Source: JBBRUG01 sp038247995
GTDB taxonomy: Bacteria; Chloroflexota; Chloroflexia; Chloroflexales; Chloroflexaceae
Assembly: GCA_038247995.1 (NCBI GenBank)
Contig: JBBRUG010000239.1
Coordinates: 1 to 9,579 of the forward strand
Reading direction: 5' to 3'
DNA length: 9,579 nucleotides
A program made the position numbers and the translations under genes. The notes under the pieces were generated by a model. The model did no database searches, was not told where the DNA came from, and saw only the letters and a list, made by a program, of their open reading frames with translations. Shown here piece after piece: positions 6,630-9,579 of the stretch (position 1 is its first letter; every line of letters begins with the position of its first letter).

Positions 6630-7475
6630 ATGGTAGAACTTGCGCCCAATAATCCCTACACGCTCACGCTGGCCACACCGATTGTAGCTGCTGCCGGTGC
6701 GCTTGGTTATGGCGTTGAGGTAGCGCGCCAGCTTGGGTTGACGCAGCCGGGCGCTGCACACGGCCTGGGTGCGATTATCACCCGGACAACCACGCAACGC
6801 GCCCAGCGCGCCCGTCCATTACCGGCCCTGCTTGAGACGCCCGGCGGCCTTTTGCAGATTGGCCTGGAGCACAATCTCGGCCTACGGGCGATCCAGGAGC
6901 GTTTTGCGCCGATCTGGGCCACCTGGAAGCAGTTGCCCGTAATTGTGAGTGTTGCCGGTGGCGATGCGCGTGAAGCGGCTGAACTTGCCGGCGCGCTGGA
7001 GTTGATCGAAACAGGTGGCGTAGCCGGTATCGAGTTGTCTTTGGCGCTTTGTAATGCCCTGGACGTAACCGCTGCGACAACCCTGGTGCGCGCTGTGCGG
7101 CGAGCAGTGATGCTGCCGTTGCTGGTAAACCTGCCGATCGACGTTGCCGACCTGGTGCGCTTTGCGCAGGCTGTGGCAGCAGCGGGCGCCGACGCGCTGG
7201 TGGTGGGTGCCGGTTCGCGCGCCGCTGCGCCGGGGCCGGGCGGCGTACTCTACGAAGGACGGCTGAGTGGCCCGGCGGTGCGTCCGCTGGCCTTGCGCGC
7301 TGTGGCTGCCATCTGCGCTGCCGTAGACGTTCCGGTGATCGGTATGGGCGGCGTTACAACAGTGCAAGATGCTCAGGCGCTGCTGGATGTCGGAGCGACC
7401 GCCGTGGGGCTTGATACGGCCTTGCTTCATGATCTGCGGAGTGCAGCGCGGATTGCGGTTGGGCTGGGTGCTTGA
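6630..7475 (+). CDS. Dihydroorotate-dehydrogenase-like protein, catalytically degenerate
   Basis: From the ATG at 6630 the protein has 281 residues and follows the class 1 dihydroorotate dehydrogenase TIM barrel throughout. It has NPYTLTLATPIVAAAGALGYG at the start (split NPYTLTLATP and AAAGALGYG), GAIITRTTT, ETPGGLLQIGL, and near the end SGPAVRPLALRAV and VPVIGMGGVTTVQDA. The residues expected to do chemistry are altered. The lysine of the KTxT motif is R52, the usual N of LNxIGL is Q76, and the NxSCPN loop reads SLALCN (137-142), so the catalytic Cys/Asn set is not in register. The barrel lysine of VKL is N167, and the phosphate-binding GT near the end is D262-T263. It may bind FMN weakly or have another role. 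It is not a convincing PyrD. Upstream TTG 6603 and GTG 6624 are alternative starts; none has a clear ribosome site. Confidence 0.8.
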   Translation: MVELAPNNPYTLTLATPIVAAAGALGYGVEVARQLGLTQPGAAHGLGAIITRTTTQRAQRARPLPALLETPGGLLQIGLEHNLGLRAIQERFAPIWATWKQLPVIVSVAGGDAREAAELAGALELIETGGVAGIELSLALCNALDVTAATTLVRAVRRAVMLPLLVNLPIDVADLVRFAQAVAAAGADALVVGAGSRAAAPGPGGVLYEGRLSGPAVRPLALRAVAAICAAVDVPVIGMGGVTTVQDAQALLDVGATAVGLDTALLHDLRSAARIAVGLGA

Positions 7476-7500
7476 CGCCCTTTCCGCCGTATGCTATAGT
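7472..7500 (+). promoter_or_regulatory. Sigma70-type promoter of the aroH-aroF leader
   Basis: TTGACG (7472-7477) and TATAGT (7495-7500) are separated by exactly 17 bases, and TGC precedes the -10 box, giving an extended -10. The -35 box contains the TGA stop codon (7473-7475) of the preceding gene. Transcription would begin near 7507, about 30 bases before the leader peptide ATG. This promoter makes the aromatic genes independent of the upstream gene and places the whole attenuator inside the transcript. Confidence 0.75.
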
Positions 7501-7536
7501 TCGCCACAGGAAGCGACTGAAAGCCAAACTCACGTT

Positions 7537-7617
7537 ATGCAGCATTTGCACAACAGTTTTTATTACGGCTTTTATTTTACCAGCCACCATATGGCCTGGT
7601 CGTTTCGCACTGTTTAG
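7537..7617 (+). CDS. Aromatic leader peptide (26 residues) of the attenuator
   Basis: ATG at 7537 opens 26 codons ending at TAG 7615-7617. Residues 8-14 read F-Y-Y-G-F-Y-F, six aromatics in seven positions. In all there are four Phe, three Tyr, one Trp (W21) and four His. All four Phe codons are TTT. Composition and placement between a promoter and a terminator match regulatory leader peptides such as those of phe operons, whose translation senses tRNA charging. No Shine-Dalgarno lies at normal distance; AGGAAG at 7508-7513 is 23 bases upstream and near the predicted transcript start, so initiation may use a weak or unusual mode. The frame continues open upstream without a usable start, so this ATG is preferred. 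The peptide itself probably has no other function. Confidence 0.85.
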   Translation: MQHLHNSFYYGFYFTSHHMAWSFRTV

Positions 7618-7644
7618 AAAACTCCTGTCAGTAGACAAGTTTCC

Positions 7645-7687
7645 AGAGGGCGTGAAGCGAACCAGCTTCACGCCCTCTCTGTTTTTT
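7645..7687 (+). terminator. Intrinsic terminator of the aro leader
   Basis: AGAGGGCGTGAAGC (7645-7658) pairs without mismatch with GCTTCACGCCCTCT (7665-7678) around the 6-base loop GAACCA. After CTG comes a run of six T (7682-7687). This is the strongest terminator in the window, and it lies upstream of aroH rather than after a gene. It is only 24 bases from the aroH start, which marks it as regulatory. Confidence 0.93.
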
Positions 7688-7711
7688 CGGCGTTAGAGAG
7701 GAGCAGAACCA

Positions 7712-8128
7712 ATGCAAGTCCGCTGCCGAGGCGTCCGTGGCGCCACTACCTGCGACGAAAACTCCCGCGACGCGATCTTAGAGGCTACCCGTGAACTCGT
7801 GAGCCTACTGATCGAGGCGAATGGAATCCATCCCGACGATATCGCCAGTGCGATCTTTACCACCACGCCCGATCTCAACGCCGAGTTTCCCGCCGTAGCC
7901 GCCCGCGAACTCGGCTGGCTCGACACCGCCCTGCTCTGTGGCCACGAAATGTACGTGCCCGGTAGCCTCCAGCGCTGCATCCGCGTCCTCGTCCACTGGA
8001 ACACTGAACGCCGTGCTAATGAAGTTGTTCACGTCTATATTCGCGGCGCCAAACAATTGCGCCCTGAGCGTGCCGCGATGACCATAGCCTTCCGCACGGC
8101 CCAAGTGGAAGAAGGCGGCGCCCAGTGA
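7712..8128 (+). CDS. aroH: Chorismate mutase, AroH class
   Basis: The 138-residue enzyme converts chorismate to prephenate, the committed step toward phenylalanine and tyrosine. It belongs to the trimeric AroH class typified by Bacillus subtilis, not the helical AroQ class. The N-terminal RGVRGATT block supplies R9 (equivalent to Arg7 of B. subtilis). C76, E79 and R91 in the CGHEMYVPGSLQRCIRV block, Y109 in HVYI and R118 in LRPE match the other active-site residues, so it should be active. A strong AGGAG (7699-7703) lies eight bases before the ATG, immediately after the attenuator terminator. Its TGA overlaps a GTG of the next frame, but the likely aroF start is 104 bases further on. It forms an operon with aroF. 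Confidence 0.95.
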   Translation: MQVRCRGVRGATTCDENSRDAILEATRELVSLLIEANGIHPDDIASAIFTTTPDLNAEFPAVAARELGWLDTALLCGHEMYVPGSLQRCIRVLVHWNTERRANEVVHVYIRGAKQLRPERAAMTIAFRTAQVEEGGAQ

Positions 8129-8144
8129 GCCCCAACCCGACTAC

Positions 8145-8158
8145 GATCCGCCCGGATC
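8145..8158 (+). repeat. Small intercistronic hairpin between aroH and aroF
   Basis: GATCC (8145-8149) and GGATC (8154-8158) form a 5-bp stem with a GCCC loop in the 104-base gap between the aroH stop and the preferred aroF start. It may affect transcript processing or the relative expression of the two genes. The stem is short, so chance is possible. Confidence 0.35.
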
Positions 8159-8232
8159 TGCGCCCTGTGCGCTGGCCGGCGCCATTGCCCGTTATTGCGT
8201 TAACGAATCCGAGCGTGAAGGAGATCGAGGCC

Positions 8233-9249
8233 ATGATTGTCGTAATGCAGTCCGGTTCAACTCCCAATCAGATCGATGCCGTGTTGGAACGTTTGGGTGA
8301 ACATCAGCTCCAGGGCCACCTGGTTCACGGCGCCGAGCGAATCGTGATCGGTGTGGTGGGCGCGGCTATTCCGCCGACCCTGCGCGAGGAGCTTGAGCAC
8401 TTCACCGGGGTGAAGGAGACCGTACGGATCACGCAGCCCTACAAGCTTGTCTCGCGTGAGTTGCGCCCCGCCGATACGGTGGTTGATGTGGGCGGGGTAC
8501 TGGTCGGCGGTGGGCGCGCAGTGGTGATCGCCGGGCCGTGCGCTGTGGAGAGCGAAGAGCAGATTATGGAGTCGGCGCGGGCCGTGCGCGAGGCCGGCGC
8601 GAGTATGCTGCGCGGCGGCGCCTTCAAGCCGCGTTCGTCGCCCTACACCTTCCGCGGCATGGGTGAGGCCGGGCTCAAATTGCTGGCTCAGGCCCGTGAG
8701 GAGACCGGGCTGCCGATCGTCACTGAGGTGATGACCCCGAACGATGTTGATCTGGTGGCCCGTTACGCCGACATGCTCCAGATCGGCGCGCGCAATATGC
8801 AGAACTACCAGTTGCTTGAGGAAGTTGGCCGTACCGGCAAGCCGGTGCTGCTCAAGCGCGGCCTCTCGGCGACGATCGAGGAGTGGCTACTTTCCGCCGA
8901 GTACGTAGTGGCTCAGGGCAACCCGAATGTGATCCTTTGCGAGCGCGGGATTCGCACTTTCGAGACGGCCACGCGCAACACGATGGATCTGAATGCCGTC
9001 GCGCTGGCCAAGCGTCGCACGCACTTGCCGGTGATTGCCGACCCGAGCCACGGCACCGGCAAGTGGTACCTCGTGCCGCCGCTGGCCCTCGCTTCAATCG
9101 CTGCCGGTGCCGACGGCCTGATCCTCGAAGTACACCCCGATCCTGATCGGGCGCGCTCCGATGGCGGCCAGTCGCTCAACCCGGCCAACTTCGCTGCGCT
9201 GATGCCGCAAATCGCTGCCGTAGCCAATGCCGTAGGGCGGAGGATGTAG
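8233..9249 (+). CDS. aroF: 3-deoxy-7-phosphoheptulonate (DAHP) synthase, class I-beta with N-terminal regulatory domain
   Basis: The enzyme condenses phosphoenolpyruvate with erythrose 4-phosphate, the first step of the shikimate pathway. Residues 1 to about 70 form a ferredoxin-like regulatory domain like that of Thermotoga maritima DAHP synthase, where tyrosine inhibits. The TIM barrel follows. Predicted metal ligands are C103 in AGPCAVES, H273 in DPSHGTGK, E299 in LEVHP and D310 in SDGGQS. KPRSSPYTF and LLKRG are substrate-binding blocks. The start chosen is ATG 8233, with AAGGAG (8218-8223) nine bases upstream. It gives 338 residues, and the N-terminus MIVVMQSGST aligns with the usual family start. 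GTG 8125, overlapping the aroH stop, would add 36 proline-rich residues without family similarity. Co-transcribed with aroH under the leader attenuator. Confidence 0.95.
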   Translation: MIVVMQSGSTPNQIDAVLERLGEHQLQGHLVHGAERIVIGVVGAAIPPTLREELEHFTGVKETVRITQPYKLVSRELRPADTVVDVGGVLVGGGRAVVIAGPCAVESEEQIMESARAVREAGASMLRGGAFKPRSSPYTFRGMGEAGLKLLAQAREETGLPIVTEVMTPNDVDLVARYADMLQIGARNMQNYQLLEEVGRTGKPVLLKRGLSATIEEWLLSAEYVVAQGNPNVILCERGIRTFETATRNTMDLNAVALAKRRTHLPVIADPSHGTGKWYLVPPLALASIAAGADGLILEVHPDPDRARSDGGQSLNPANFAALMPQIAAVANAVGRRM

Positions 9250-9323
9250 GGAACCGAGGAACAAGGGAACTGAGGAACAAAGGAACAACATGATGTATTG
9301 TTCTTATGTTCTTATGTTCCTCA
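9249..9323 (+). repeat. 16-bp direct repeat and long inverted repeat after aroF
   Basis: A 16-base unit occurs twice with one difference (9249-9264 and 9265-9280), followed by a partial unit at 9281-9289. Bases 9271-9287 can pair with 9307-9323 over 17 positions, with one mismatch and one G-U, leaving a 19-base loop. No T-run follows on the + strand. It begins inside the aroF stop codon and could end or stabilise the transcript. The repeated GGAAC words suggest a dispersed repeat. Confidence 0.7.
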
Positions 9324-9503
9324 TCGGTGGCCGAAACGCCAGCAACATTGTAAAGCACGCAAGGGGCACAAGTGCGAACAGCGTTACGCCCAAGCGATAG
9401 CCGCCGGCAGCTTGTTGGAGTGCCGCAAGGGGGAGGGGGGCCTTGCAGGTGTAGGGTTTTTACAGGATCGCGTCCCAATGCGCTATTCCCCGCATCCCCC
9501 CAG
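9324..9503. other. Non-coding stretch with no supported gene
   Basis: With its flanking repeats, the region 9250-9579 holds no credible coding sequence. The one sizeable open frame (9372-9557) lacks a ribosome site and recognisable composition, and runs through palindromic repeat DNA. The middle part contains G-runs near 9427-9440 and a few short dyads, but nothing that can be named. Confidence 0.6.
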
Positions 9504-9532
9504 CCCCCTGCTCCCTCACGTGGAGCAGGGGG
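9504..9532. repeat. Perfect 11-bp palindrome, REP-like
   Basis: CCCCCTGCTCC (9504-9514) pairs perfectly with GGAGCAGGGGG (9522-9532) around the loop CTCACGT. No T-run follows, so a terminator is unlikely. C-rich/G-rich palindromes of this kind are often dispersed in intergenic DNA of large GC-rich genomes. The element may continue past the right edge, where more C-rich sequence is seen. Confidence 0.75.
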
Positions 9533-9579
9533 AGCCGCCGCAGATTCGGCGTCCTGATGCTGTCGGAAGCCCCGCTCCC

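Larger units (their letters stand above)
7507..7687 (+). promoter_or_regulatory. Ribosome-mediated transcription attenuator of aroH-aroF
   Basis: The leader contains a short aromatic-rich reading frame, a competing RNA fold and an intrinsic terminator, in that order. Segment 1 (7579-7586) can pair with segment 2 (7592-7600) as an 8-bp stem with one bulged C. Part of segment 2 (7600-7610) can instead pair with 7650-7660 over 11 positions, with two G-U pairs and one mismatch. That covers nine of the fourteen bases in the terminator's left arm, so antiterminator and terminator are mutually exclusive. A ribosome stalled at the Phe/Tyr codons (7558-7578) would cover segment 1 and leave 7600-7610 free. 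A ribosome at the stop codon would mask it and let the terminator form. The arrangement is read from the sequence; its function is inferred from the classical phe and trp attenuators. Confidence 0.82.

Noticed and set aside
7369..7536. Longer version of the leader peptide starting inside the DHODH-like gene
   Set aside because: It would start upstream of the predicted promoter and overlap the preceding gene out of frame; only the part from 7537 lies in the transcript with a usable start.
7507..7711. T-box or other riboswitch in the aro leader
   Set aside because: I saw no T-box consensus or known aptamer; the aromatic reading frame and competing stems explain the leader better.
8125..8232. 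GTG start of aroF overlapping the aroH stop
   Set aside because: ATG 8233 has a strong AAGGAG at nine bases and matches the family N-terminus and length of 338; the extension is proline-rich and unsupported. Overlap coupling remains a minor possibility.
9372..9557. Small gene of 61 residues at the right end
   Set aside because: No ribosome site, low-complexity Pro/Gly/Ala-rich translation, and it runs through the G/C palindrome.

Overview
The window is GC-rich DNA of about 60% GC by eye, with every supported gene on the + strand. The gene families and style suggest a Chloroflexota bacterium, probably class Chloroflexia (Chloroflexus/Roseiflexus relatives). That assignment is an inference from gene content and protein flavour; no marker gene in the window proves it.

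Region 1 (1-1939) holds the acidic tail of an upstream gene, a terminator-like hairpin, a HEAT-repeat protein, and a PIG-L/LmbE-type zinc deacetylase 11 bases downstream of it. Region 2 (1940-4963) opens with 2.8 copies of a 103-bp tandem repeat. A FemAB-type peptidoglycan aminoacyltransferase and murE follow, so this block makes cell wall. Region 3 (4964-6518) is a MATE-family exporter behind an operator-like leader. Region 4 (6519-7475) is a dihydroorotate-dehydrogenase-fold protein that has lost the hallmark catalytic residues of the family.

Region 5 (7472-9249) is the most interesting part. A near-consensus sigma70 promoter overlaps the stop codon of the preceding gene and drives a leader of about 200 nt. 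The leader encodes a 26-codon peptide with a Phe-Tyr-Tyr-Gly-Phe-Tyr-Phe core, followed by a 14-bp intrinsic terminator with a T6 tract. An 11-position pairing that competes with the terminator's left arm can be drawn. This is the layout of a ribosome-mediated transcription attenuator. It sits directly before aroH (chorismate mutase) and aroF (DAHP synthase with an N-terminal regulatory domain). The peptide codons and the geometry predict sensing of charged tRNA-Phe/tRNA-Tyr rather than tRNA-Trp, which fits genes that feed prephenate. Together with the regulatory domain of the DAHP synthase, the pathway appears controlled at both the RNA and the protein level.

The last 330 bases are non-coding and carry direct and inverted repeats of the dispersed-repeat kind.
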